Shown here: positions 11,464 through 23,201 of the stretch, piece after piece
How the letters are laid out: each line of letters starts with the position of its first letter
Numbering within the stretch: position 1 is the first letter of the stretch
DNA from: Parapristionchus giblindavisi
Taxonomy: Eukaryota; Nematoda; Chromadorea; Rhabditida; Diplogasteridae
Length of the DNA stretch: 64,000 nt
Assembly (NCBI GenBank): GCA_943737045.1
Contig: CALSFV010000065.1
Span: 372,001 to 436,000 of the forward strand
Direction of reading: 5' to 3'
Program-made: the position numbers and the translations under genes
The notes under the pieces: model-generated
The model's database searches: none
What the model saw: the letters and a program-made list of their open reading frames with translations, nothing else
What the model was told of the DNA's origin: nothing

Positions 11464-14400
11464 TCATAACATTTCAGATCTAGAAGGAGGTAATGGAGGT
11501 GGAAGACTTGGTTCGTGCCATGAATGAACTGAATTTGCTCTCCAATCTGAATCACCGTTTCCTGAAAATAAACCGATGTAAAAAAATTTGTCTATCGTTG
11601 TCTATCGTTTAAAAAAATCATGATGTTTTTTTCCAGATTTTGGAAAGATCATAATCAAAAACAATGTTTTCGGATATGGCAAAAGCCACGAATTTATACT
11701 GTCTGTATTCATGTTTTAAATCATAATTCAGTGATGGATTTAAAAAAAAATGAAGTATAAACTTAAGAGAGACTATCTGGCTCAAGTGACATTCTCTTGG
11801 CACTTGGCCAAAAAGTGATAAGAACCGATCGGGCCCAAATTGTGCACAGATGTAGTATGGGGTGGCATAAGCTCGCAGGCGGAGTTTGGGTTCGTCATAT
11901 CTGCATCGTCGCTAAATAACGTAAGTTCGATAAAGTGGCATCAAAATTTCAAAGTTTACGGATTCGTTCGATATGTGTATACGACGAAGGGCAATAGTAA
12001 GCAGGTAAATTCCACCAAGTATCATCCCGATCCAAAACCGTGAGACAAAGAAAAATGTTTTAAAAACGTTTACGATTTCGGTATTATGCTATTGTTTTCT
12101 TTTATCATTTATTTGTTGTTTGAATATCTGAGGTGTAATATGACAGTATTTTTCGAAAACAAATATGAATTTTGAATGTCCAAATTTGCATAACCGTAAC
12201 CGGCATATGGTTATTCGGCCAGTGCGCGATAAAAAGGCAAATTGGTCGTGGTTTTTCGGGAATAAGGCAAACTTCCACGATTGTGTTTCAGTTCATTTTC
12301 GTACAGTAGTTACACTAATGAATACTCGTCAAATTGAATGAATAAAAAATGACCCTCACCGAGAGACAATTGTAGGAAAAATAAAACAAATATATTATTT
12401 TATTTTTAACGTTTTTAAAAATTTTTTCTTTGTCTCACGGTTTTGGATCGGGATGATACTTCGTGGAATTTACCTGCTTACTATTGCCCTTCGTCGTATA
12501 CACATATCGAACGAATCCGTAAACTTTGAAATTTTGATACCACTTTATCGAACTTACGTTATTTAGCGATGGTGCAGATATGACGAACCCAAACTCCGCC
12601 TGCGAGCTTATGCCACCCCATACTACATCTGTGCACAATTTGGGCCCGATCGGTTCTTATCACTTTTTGGCCAAGTGCCAAGCCAAAAGCAAGATATGTT
12701 CACTGAGTCAGACAGTCTCTCTTAATGTGGCATTATTTGGGAGACTTTCGTTAGTTTAAAAAATCAATGATTACACTGAGAGCAAACTTACCCAAATATG
12801 GGTAATAGATTTGCCAACTTACGATAAATACTTACTCTGGTATTTTGCCACTTAAAGTCTACTTAAACTACGTCACAGACTTTAAGTAAACTTTAAGTGA
12901 AAGAACATTTGACGAAATGCATTACAGTATATCACACCACTTTAAGTAGACTTACGTCTCACTTTAAGTTTACTTAAAGTCTACTTAAAGTGGGAAAGTT
13001 TAAGTAGACTTTAAGTGGCAAAATACCAGAGTATGTACACAATTTGCCCATATTTGGGAAAATGGTAGCCCAAAAACCACCGATTTCCCCATATACAGGC
13101 TATCATTTCTCTGAATACGGGCAAATCGTTCGCCAACTAACGGCATTCGGGCAAATTTAATCTCTGTGTAACAAAAAAATAGCTTAGATTCTAGAAAAGT
13201 TAAGACAATTGATTCTTTTGAGAAACTCGTAAAAAATTTTCTGGAAAAAAAACAAATGGAAAATATTTTAAAGAACTGATTTTAAATTAAATTTTTTTAA
13301 CGAATTAAAAAATAGACAAAATAATAGTATGTGCTTTTCGAGCTATCTAAAATTGCAAAAAAATTTTTTAATCGATAATTTTTCTCATAAAAAAGTTTTA
13401 AAAAATTCTTTTTTTTGCCTCCGAAATTTTTTCAATCATCATCTGTTATGAAATTCATTGAAATAGTTTGCTGAAAAAACATTGAGATAACTATTTCCTG
13501 TCTTTTGTTCAGAAATTTGTTTGAGAAGAATCAGTTTTTCAAGATTAAAAAAAGTTATTTGAGAAGTGACTAAATAAGTAGTAATGTGTATTATAAGATG
13601 TACATACCATCAGTTTCTCCCCATGATGGTTCTCTTTTATCCATCGTGGGTGGTCTTCCTGCACGACGAAGAAATATTGTCCATAATTGTTGAGTTACTC
13701 TGAATAAAGATAATCAATCGATAATATGAATGAATGAAGGAATACTTAGCAGATAGAATATTTCCCGCGTGATCAGCAAGAAGACGAATGAGAAATACTC
13801 CATCGGGACGAAGAAAACGAGATACAAATCGATGAAGTTGATCAGAATCAAGAGCTAACTTAAATTGTTTAGTCATTCATATCTATCTGAACATTATGAT
13901 ACACTGACTTGTTGTCTAATGAAGGCAGTTCTAGCTGGAGGACTTAGTAATTCAGCTATTCTGAATATCATACAAGATAATATAACATCAAAAAGATATT
14001 CATCAGAAAAATTAATCTTTGATCTTTGAATAACTGACCTAAATAAAAGATTCATTGCGGATAGAAGAGATAAGAAAGCAAGCCATATCCATAGACATAC
14101 AAATATCTTCTCTGTGAACATATTGATTACTAGTACACACTATAAAGTATTGATTGATATCGATTGATTAATTGATAGATACAGTAATACCTGTACAGTA
14201 TGACGATGAATATTACCAAGAACTCTAATCTCAAAATCACATAGAGTCACACGTGGAAATTTACCAGAATCTCTCCATTCTCTTCCCTATGATCAATCAA
14301 TATTATTAAGTTTATTCATTTTATATTGTTTTTTTTTCCATATTTCTAGTGCTTTCCTCTTTCTATTTAGTAGTTACGTCTGATTTTACTAGCATGTTCT

Positions 14401-17179
14401 ACTTCTATCTCATCATTTCTCCCTTTCTCTCCCTCTCTCTCTCCCTCTCCCTCTCTCTCTACCTCTCCCTCTCCTTCTCTCCCTCTACCTGATGATTCGT
14501 AACTTGATTCTTCTACCTTACACAATCATCTACTCTAACAGCTGTTTCCATTGAACAATTCTCTCATTTCCTTCTCTTGTTTTTTAGTCTTGAATATGAA
14601 GAAAGAAAAGGTAATTGAGTTGATTGAAAGAAGATGAAGAAGTTATATGAAGGATATGGGAAGAACATATGAAATGAGAGGAAGGGATAGGGAGAGGGAG
14701 AGGGAGAGGGAGAGGGAGAGGGAGAGGGAGAGGGAGAGGGAGAGGGAGAGGGAGAGGGAGAGGGAGAGGGAGAGGGAGGGGTAAAGAGATAACATATGAA
14801 AAGAATAGTGAATAGGATATATTTTGAATGAGATAAGTAATAGAATAGGATACCATGAATAGATCAAAAAGAACATGAACTCCAAAGAATGGATAATCAG
14901 CTGTGTCAAGGAATTGATTGAGAAGAGCAAATTGAAGAAGAACATTGATAAGAGCTAAACTCTTTATGAACAGATATACCTTAATCAATTACAATATTAT
15001 TATCATGTTCCATAAAACGCTTTTAGATTTTAACTCTGCAGTTCAATCTAGGGGAAAAAATTAGGCGCCGAAAAGTTCTCAGCTCTATGCACACAGGGAT
15101 GGGAACTATTGAGCTCGATTCTACAGGGACTGAAAATTGTTAAAAAAAGGGTACTTTTGTAGAGGGGCATTCCACGGCGCTTTTCAAAAAAAATTACAAA
15201 TTTCGCCTAAACGTCATTTTCAGAGGGGCATTTCATCAAATTTTGGAAAAGCCGTATTTCACAGGGGGTACTCCTTGTCTGAGCACATGTATGGATCTAC
15301 GTATATTATTATACATGTATCTACTATTTTTTAAATGATAAAAGTTGATGACTTACAGTTTGTACATAAGAACCATGAATCTTTCCTAATTTAATAGCAG
15401 AGAAGAGATAATGATCATGTCCACTGAAATATAGAAATTGTATATGAATAAAAGAATTCATTCATTCATTCTATCGAATAATGAATGAAATAGAAGAAAA
15501 TACAATGACATTAGCAGAATGAATAATGTCAGTCCTACCTCTCCCTCTCCCTCTTCCTCTCCCTCTCCCTCTCCTTTGTCTAATTCATACCTTGTTCCTC
15601 TATCTCTTTGATATGTCAAAGCATCATCAATATGTCTGGATAGAACATCGACAGTTTGATCTCTTTCTTTAGGATCGAGATTTGATTGTTCACAAGCCAT
15701 TTGGAGTACAAGAGAGACATTCAGACCTGAAGACAAATGAATAGATTCAATGATAATTATCATGATAATAAAATATACATTAAATCATCAACACGTACAA
15801 AAATAGTATTTTGTTTTACAGTATTCTTTTCACACTTCCTAATTGTAATAATTTATTGACCAAGAGATAGGCAAACGTAAAATTTAACAATAAAATAAAA
15901 TAAAGTGAGATGAAATGTGTGAGAAAAAATAATTAGAAAAATTGAGTAGAAAAAAAGTAAATAAAAGTACCAGATTGAGGTGCAAGTTGTCTCCAAAGTG
16001 AAGAAGGAATATGGAACATCAATGCAGCACCAATCAATGCAAATGGAGCCCATTGATAATATCCTATCTGTCTTCTTTCACGATCATCGATACGATGAGG
16101 AATTAAATCCTGATTATGAATGTATTATATACTCTCTATTCATACTTCATTCACTTAGAATGGACTTGTGACCCTTTTGTGTAAACGAGAAAAAGGAGTT
16201 TATATAAGGACATTGTCTATATTAGAATGGAATGACTTCTCACCGTGAATGGAACCCAATATGTATTCTGAACCCAACAATAGTTCTCTGTATATTGTTC
16301 CATTGCACGAGTGAATTGAGCAGGAACAAAACATTCTATCGGATGACCTGCTGAAATTAATAAGAGATTGAGATGATTAGGAGGAATACAATTGACTATC
16401 AGAAGAATATTCATGAGATAATGTATGAATAGATAGAGTAGATAGAGATATACTTCACCTTTTCTATATATCTTTCATATCTTTCGATGGAAAAGATTGA
16501 GTGATGAGACTCTCTTCCTCTTTCATTTGTGTTCTCACTGATAGATGACTTCCAATATCTCTCCCTCTCCTTTTTGGATCTCTCCCTCTCCCTTTTGGAT
16601 CTCTCCCTCTCCCTTTTGGATCTCTCCCTCTACCCTCTACCCTCCATGCTTCCATCTCCTCTAGATAGCAAAAGAAAGAGATAGGGAACTTCTTGCTATT
16701 GTCTATTCTATCATTCCTCTCTATCTATATCCCTCTAGAGTCCTTCTCTCATCTCTTCCATAATACAATTCATTTCATATCCATATCTTATCATTTATAT
16801 TCTATTCATTTCAATATTATTCTATTCATCCATCTCTTTCACTCTCAAGTCATCATTCGTTTCTTCATCTATCTCTCTATCTCCAACTTCATTCACCCAT
16901 CTTACACTCTTTCAACCACAATTAAGCAAAAACCACTACGGCATCTCAAAGACACTCTAATATTATATATACATATATAATGGAATAATAAAATAATATA
17001 GTAGATATGATAGGATACATACCGTATTGTTTAGCAGATACAAGTAATGCAAACATTAACATCATTGTAGATGTATAGAGATAATGTAGACGATCAACAA
17101 AGTCATCATCTACTCGAGGTTCAAGAAATCGTAATGCTGATGCTAAGAAGTGGAGACCTATACGGTAACCACCAACCAT
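11464..17179 (-). CDS. Innexin gap-junction protein
   Basis: This is an innexin, a four-pass protein that forms invertebrate gap junctions. About 12 exons were traced. The start [20 protein letters not shown] leads into [17 protein letters not shown] and LLVSAKQYG. The first extracellular loop carries the family cysteines ([32 protein letters not shown]). The signature YYQW is present in [18 protein letters not shown]. Later blocks are [53 protein letters not shown] and [19 protein letters not shown]. The C-terminus is short and Pro-rich ([20 protein letters not shown]). The last intron, about 2.05 kb (roughly 13611-11562), is enlarged by two inverted-repeat transposons. Others carry AGGGAG-type tracts. 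UNC-7/UNC-9-like members are the closest I recall, but the exact ortholog is undecided. Confidence 0.92.
11767..12721. mobile_element. Foldback MITE flanked by TTAA
   Basis: The two ends are long inverted repeats of about 250-290 bp. The left arm carries GATCGGGCCCAAATTGTGCA and the right arm carries its reverse complement. Outer ends are GAGAGACTATCTGGCTC and a matching, diverged GAGAGACTGTCTGACTC on the other side. Both ends are flanked by TTAA (11763-11766, 12722-12725), the target duplicated by piggyBac-type elements. A 67-residue open frame appears in both arms as mirror copies and is a by-product of the repeat. No transposase is present, so it is non-autonomous. It lies in the last innexin intron. 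Confidence 0.8.
12774..13168. mobile_element. Inverted-repeat MITE with TA flanks, mariner-like
   Basis: The ends CACTGAGAG and CTCTGTG are imperfect inverted repeats bordered by TA on both sides (12772-12773, 13169-13170), as for Tc1/mariner elements. Further in, TGGTATTTTGCCACTTAAAG on the left is matched by CTTTAAGTGGCAAAATACCA on the right. The centre repeats TTTAAGTAGACTTTAAGTG-like units that are themselves near-palindromic. There is no coding capacity. It sits 50 bp from the TTAA element inside the same innexin intron. Confidence 0.7.
14688..14776. repeat. (AGGGAG)n hexamer tract
   Basis: About 13 copies of AGGGAG (read CTCCCT on the coding strand) lie in an innexin intron. Similar shorter purine/pyrimidine tracts occur at 14430-14485, 15537-15580 and 16556-16640, the last with a CTCCCTCTCCCTTTTGGAT unit. 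Confidence 0.85.
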
Positions 17180-17340
17180 ATCTCAACTACCCTAAGGCTA
17201 TGGAGGAAGAGATAGAAAGACTAAGAGAGGAGGAGCTAGAGAGGTCAGAGTGACAGACAACCAGACACAAGGGAAGGAACACAGAGGAGGGAAGACGACA
17301 ATGTAGACAACAATATTAGAACTATTTCTATAGATCTACA

Positions 17341-18965
17341 ATGGCAGAGGAAGGTTGTATCATGAAAAAGTAAGTGTCTTGATATATTATGAATGGATAG
17401 AGATATTATCAATGTGTAGGGAGGTCGATTTGGGTGCAGAAGTGAAGGAAGGAGCAATGTTAAGAAGGATTAAAAGAGGAAGATTAAAAGAACCTAAGAA
17501 GGTATACGTTCATGATATGAAAAAGGTTATCTATCATACTGATCAACTATTCCGATTACTTCGGAATCGACCGAAGGATGGTTAGTTCATTCCATTCCAT
17601 TATATTCTATTCAATGTATTGATATTGTTGTTTATAGTACCATTGAGTGATCTAGTAGAAGTTCGTGTTGGTTATTCCACTGATAATCTTCATAAGGGAT
17701 CCAAGAAATGGCAATTCCAAGAGGCAGCTCCTGTATGTAAACCACCATCTTATCACATGTTAATATCACTCATTCAATTCTTATCAATGATCATTTGATC
17801 TCATTAACAGGAAGATCATTGTTTCTCTATTGTCTACAATCATAAACAGTATATTCATAAGTCCATTGACTTCGCTGCTCCTGACAAAGTAAGTATTTGA
17901 TTATTCATACTTGTTTATTCAGTGTACACATGATGAAATATACATCACGTTCTTTATAGTTTTTATCATTTAATATTTCATTTCAATGTTTTGTACTGAC
18001 AGGAAACACGTGATAAATGGGTAAAAGGACTACAGTTATTACTATCGAAGGAAAGAGAAAAAAGAGCTCAATTCAATGAACATGCTTGGTTTATTGAACA
18101 ATTCAAACAAGCTGATTCCAATAAAAATGGTTCGTATGCCTTTATCTTATTCGTCGTGTCTACTAAATTTCTTCAGGAAAGGTAACATTCGATGAAGTTT
18201 ATAGACTAATCAGCAAACTTAATCTACAAATGTCCGAGAGATATGCAAGATACATTTTCAATGTAAGTTACAGTAATCCTATTTTGATCTTTGATCTTTT
18301 CATTTTTAAATTAACTTTGTTCTTCTTTATATTATTTTTTATTTCTATATATTTTTTTTCATTTATGTTTTTTTAGAATCTGGCAACAGATGGATATTTG
18401 GATGAAGATAAGTTCATTCAGTTTTGTACTCAACTAACTGAAAGGTATTATATATTCCTTCTGTCTACTTTATCTATTGATTATCAATTGATTCTAGACC
18501 AGAACTTCGTTTTATTCTTCGAATGTTTTCTGATGATGATGTGGAAGGTCTTAATGTCAAAGAACTTCAACGATTTCTCACAGAAGAACAACAGGTAATC
18601 AATCAATATGTTGATGACTCAATTGTATCAAATAGAGTAAACTATCTTTATATACTCAATTCTATCTTTATAACCGGTTCTTACCTTTTTGAAACACTTT
18701 CTTGTAACCTTCTACTATTTCAATATTCTATTTAAGTTCAATAATGTTGATGATAAGAAAGCAGAAGCTATTCTTGATCTTTATGAGGCTACAAAACAAG
18801 GAAAAACTCAAGAGAAAGTTATGGGAGTTATGGGTTAGTTTATCTCTATTCATACACTTTAAAATGTTCTATCTACCAACCAAAACCTTACCCCCCTCTA
18901 TTCATTCTATTCAGTTCACTCCCTCCTCCCACACTCTACTTCTAATCTCTTCCTCTTCTTCTCTA

Positions 18966-19021
<56 letters not shown>

Positions 19022-22018
19022 CTTTCACTCTTTATATCAGTAAACAAAGAATACATAGGTCAATATGAAAGTGTCAAAACATAGTTCGATTCCTACAATC
19101 TCATCTCTTCCTTTACTCTTACAACTATTCTCTCTTCAATTCTCTTATTCTTTCTTCTTCTTTTTATTCTCATCAACAACTATCATTTTTGAATTGACCA
19201 CATCTCTATCTCTACTCTCTCTCCTCTCTCTCTTCTCTCTCCCTCTGAGTTATGGGTAAGAGAAGGAGAGGGAGAGGGAGAAGTATAGGAATGGGAGAGG
19301 GAGAGGAGGGAATAGGGATGGCTAGATGAAAGAAGAGTAAGATAAACAATGGAAATGAATATAATGTAAATGTTGTAGGAATTCGTCGATTGTTAGCATC
19401 GAGATGGGGGAATATACTAAAGGAAGGACATGAAGGAGTATTCCAAGTTTGTTATTGTGTTGAGAGATTATATTGATTGATTAGATGATTAGATGAATGT
19501 TTAATGGACAATTTCATATTGAATCGGAAAGAGAAGAAGACTATGAATATAATTGATTATTGAATATATTATTGTAATGATATCTTCTCTTGTAGGATAT
19601 GTCCCTTCCTCTTCAATCATATTTCTGCAATTCATCTCATAATACATATTTGACTGGATTACAAATGAAAGGAGAAGCGACTGTTGAAGGATATGTTGCT
19701 GCTTTGAATAGAGGAGCACGATTACTTGAATGTAAGAGTTGTACATATACAATAGGATACTGTACAATTCACATGGGGGTACATTATAGGGTACTGTAGA
19801 AGTAGAATAGGATACTGTAGATTTCATACTTTATAAGATAATAGGGTACTGTAGAGATAGCGGTACTGTACATGTTTAAAGTTATGATGAAGATACTGTA
19901 GATGATATTGCGATAACCTGCAAATGTGCATTAGTCGATCTTAATATAATAATTATTAAGTGGATTTATTTGATGGAGAAGAAGGACAACCAGTTATTAC
20001 TCATAAAAGAACATTGATTCAGCCTATTACATTACGGGATACATTACATGTAAGTCCATCATTACAATTTTGATCTTTGATCTTTGATCTCTTGATGTAT
20101 ATACAGGCAATCCTTCGTCGTGCATTTGTCACTTCTCAATTTCCTCTTATTCTAACCCTTGAGAATCATGTATCACTTCCACAACAAAAAGTGATGGCTG
20201 AACTATTCCAAGAGGTTAATTCTTCATATACTCTATATAGAAGGATTAGAGAACATTCATAATGTACTTCCATTTAAACCTTTACTCTTCTACCTTTGTC
20301 TATACACTTCGGTCCTATAAACAAATAGAAAATATTTTATTAGCTAGTGAAAACTTTCGTGTAATATAATTGTACTTGCTTTATTTTTAGATTCTTGGAG
20401 AACATTTGTATATCCCTGAGAAAGATTCGTATAAGAAACCTCTTCCTTCACCTAAAGATCTAAAAAATAAGATTATTCTTCGTGGAAAGAAATTGGATTC
20501 AGAACCTGATGATGAAGAAGAAGATGAAGAGGTAGATCATTATATTTCATTCATATTTCATTCAATACAGTTGTATATCAGTTACCAAATGGTGGTGTTG
20601 AAAGAAAGAGTCTAGCTATTCATCCTCTTTTATCACAATTAATTGGTCTTCCTTCTGTTAAACTTACATCTAATGTTTATGCTGATATCAAGTCTCGTAA
20701 GTTCAATCAATCAATATGATTGATCTACCGTATACTATCTATAGATCCAATGGATGGATCAGCTTCTCTTTCTGAGACCAAAGTTGATACTCTATTCGAA
20801 GCTCATTCTCCATTACCTGCATATACTGCACAACGATTTGTTAAGAGTTATCCTAAGGTTGGGTTACTGTAATCATAGTACATGATATAATTGATTCTAT
20901 TTTGAGGGTCTTCGTCAAGATTCATCTAATATGTTCCCTATTAACTCGTGGTTACAAGGAGTACAGGTACTGTAGATTGATTGATTGATTGGTTGATTGA
21001 TTGATTGATTACTGTAATAATGACCTCATTATCATAATCGCTGTTTTATTACTTATCTTGTAATGTTTTTTTTGTTTTAAAAAATTCTTTTAATTTTATT
21101 GTTTATGCCTTGTTGGAGATAAATATAATTGTACATTTCAGGCAGTAGCACTCAATTTCCAAACAGCAGATGAATCATTGGATGTGAATCAAGGATTATT
21201 TAGAATCAATGGAAATTGTGGTTATGTATTGAAACCTCAATTCCTTCTTAAAGGAATCGGTCAGATTTATTCATATTCTTATTTATTATTATCATTCCTT
21301 CTTTCTTAAGAACAATAATAAAAGTATTTAGATGCTCGAAAGGATTCAACTCGTCCTAAAGTTCAATTCTCTCTTGCCATTATCTCTGCACAATATCTGC
21401 CTAAAAGTGAACCGAGCAAGGTAAACTATTGATTGATTCAATATTTTATTGATTGATTGACTCATAGGATATTATTGATCCGTATGTTTCTATTCAAATA
21501 TATGGATTAGAAAGAGATGAATGGAAAGTGAAAACAACAACTATCAAGGATAATGGTATGTATTCAATGAATACTATACTATATTTCTTTTTCTTTCTTT
21601 TCAACAAACAAGACTATTAAAGGTTTCAATCCTGTATGGAATCAAGAATTCAAGACTACTCTATCATGTCCAGAATTGGCCATCGTTCGATTCTGTATTA
21701 AGGTATCTTTCAGTCGATCATAGATTTCTTTGGCGAGATTATTCATTATTTATTTATTCACTAGGATTTCGATTCAACTTCTGCTAACGACTTCGTTGGA
21801 GAATTCTCCATTCCATTTACCAGTATTCGTGCAGGTTAGATATCTATCAATCAATACCTATTCGTCTACAGTACTCTAATCATATCCAGGATATCGTTTC
21901 AGGATATTCCCAGATTCGATTGAATACAGGATATCGTCATAGTCCAGATGAATCAGCATCATTATTTGTTAGAATATCAATCGATCCAATCTCATCAAAT
22001 GGTAGTTCTAAACATTGA
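17341..22018 (+). CDS. plc-4: Phosphoinositide-specific phospholipase C, delta type
   Basis: PLC-delta splits PIP2 into diacylglycerol and IP3 at the plasma membrane. The start is [23 protein letters not shown] domain follows ([53 protein letters not shown]). Then EF hands ([30 protein letters not shown]), the X box ([52 protein letters not shown]), an acidic linker ([10 protein letters not shown]), the Y box ([24 protein letters not shown]) and a C2 domain ending SSNGSSKH. The two catalytic histidines (SSHNTYL, VITHK) and the Ca-binding Glu/Asp of LELDLFDG and LENH are present, so the enzyme should be active. There is no SH3/SH2 insert, which points to delta. More than 20 exons have short introns. 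Confidence 0.93.
18968..19018. repeat. (TC)n microsatellite in a PLC intron
   Basis: About 25 copies of TC lie here. The surrounding intron (18839-19378) is pyrimidine-rich and repeats the donor-like GAGTTATGGGT at 18827 and 19248. Confidence 0.9.
20071..20091 (+). promoter_or_regulatory. Triple TGATCTT repeat, possible factor site
   Basis: Three overlapping TGATCTT units lie in a PLC intron. On the other strand this reads AGATCAAAGATCAAAGATCA, close to a DR1 nuclear-receptor site and to the TCF core ATCAAAG. Two-unit versions recur at 5364, 14014, 18285, 24622, 25482, 27700 and 35825. Function is inferred only. Confidence 0.3.
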
Positions 22019-23201
22019 TCTATCGATCTATTCAATCTCCCATTTATATTCTTTCAATTAACTGTCATTGTAAACATTTCATTCATTCTAATACTAATTT
22101 GTTGTAGATATTTTGTTTGTATTCTCATAGATATAGATATTAGAAGGTCTATTCAACTGTTTCATAATTGTATTATACTCGGGTAGTTTTTATCAGAAGC
22201 ACTTGGTATTGTACACAACTTCTTCATTTTGTATTATAGTTGTTAAATAATCCAATAACTGTATTAGCTTTGTAGTCGACAAAGAGAGATAACAACCTAA
22301 GGATTAGGAATGGGAAGAATGAATGTAACTGAGATGGGAATAAATGAGATGAAGAGATACTATAGAATAGATCAATATGTATATTGGACCATAATCACAA
22401 TCATTTCAATGATTCACCGAATCTATTTGGAAAATACTCTGATAGATATACTGAGATATAGAGATAGAGATAAAAACAAAACATGAAAATACTATATAAT
22501 AGCTCTCAATTTGTACATATAATCTGTGATGAGATCGAATAGATGATTAATACACGTAGATTAAATATACTATGGATTAGACTATGATTCGAATGGACAT
22601 ACGCACTTCTACATATTGATATACAGTCCCGCACGATCGCCCTCCCTAAAGGCGGGCCGATTTTGCTACCGTAATCCCTGCAATTTCCCTGAATTTCCCG
22701 CACTTTTCATTGACCCTGTGAAATCGATTTTCTCACGAACAAGTTTTTGGGCGCTTTCTGCGGATTTTCTTTTGTATTTTCTCGTGTATTTTGCGAAATA
22801 ATTACAATACTTCCAAATACAATACTTCCAATACGAGAAAAAACCGTTCTAAAACACAGTTGCTAGAAAATCGTTTTCGCAGGGTCAGCACTCCGTCAGG
22901 CATGATCCTTCAATAACTCTGTCCAGAGTTAACCAATTTTATTCGTTTCAACGGTGATCTTAATCTTATCTGATGATGCAATGACAACAGCTAATGAAAT
23001 ATTTTAAAAGTATTTTAGAAGGATGCGACATGAGGCGACATGAATCATGTCGCGGCGGCCCGCCTTTAGGGAGGGCGATCGTGCGGGACTGTATACGCTC
23101 TCAAAGATAGATAACTATGATGGCGATAATTGTCATCAGTTATATTTAATATCTACTATAAATGTAATTTTGGAAGGGATATGAACTATAAAATGAATAA
23201 T
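22019..23201. other. Intergenic region between convergent PLC and NHR genes
   Basis: This holds the 3' untranslated sequence of both convergent genes and one MITE (22624-23091). No further coding signal was found outside the MITE. Confidence 0.55.
22624..23091. mobile_element. Mariner-like MITE, family copy 1
   Basis: The ends are near-perfect inverted repeats starting CAGTCCCGCACGATCGCCCT and bordered by TA on both sides (22622-22623, 23092-23093), typical of Tc1/mariner. The outer repeat continues through CCTAAAGGCGGGCCG. The inner parts share TTAACTCTGGACAGAG-like and CGATTTTCTCACG segments with a second copy at 32087. At 468 bp with no transposase it is non-autonomous. Confidence 0.85.

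Noticed and set aside
11840..12638. Pair of identical 67-residue proteins on opposite strands
   Set aside because: They are the two arms of one inverted-repeat element.
14584..14988. Leu-Pro repeat protein of 134 residues
   Set aside because: It reads through an innexin exon and its neighbouring intron with an AGGGAG tract.
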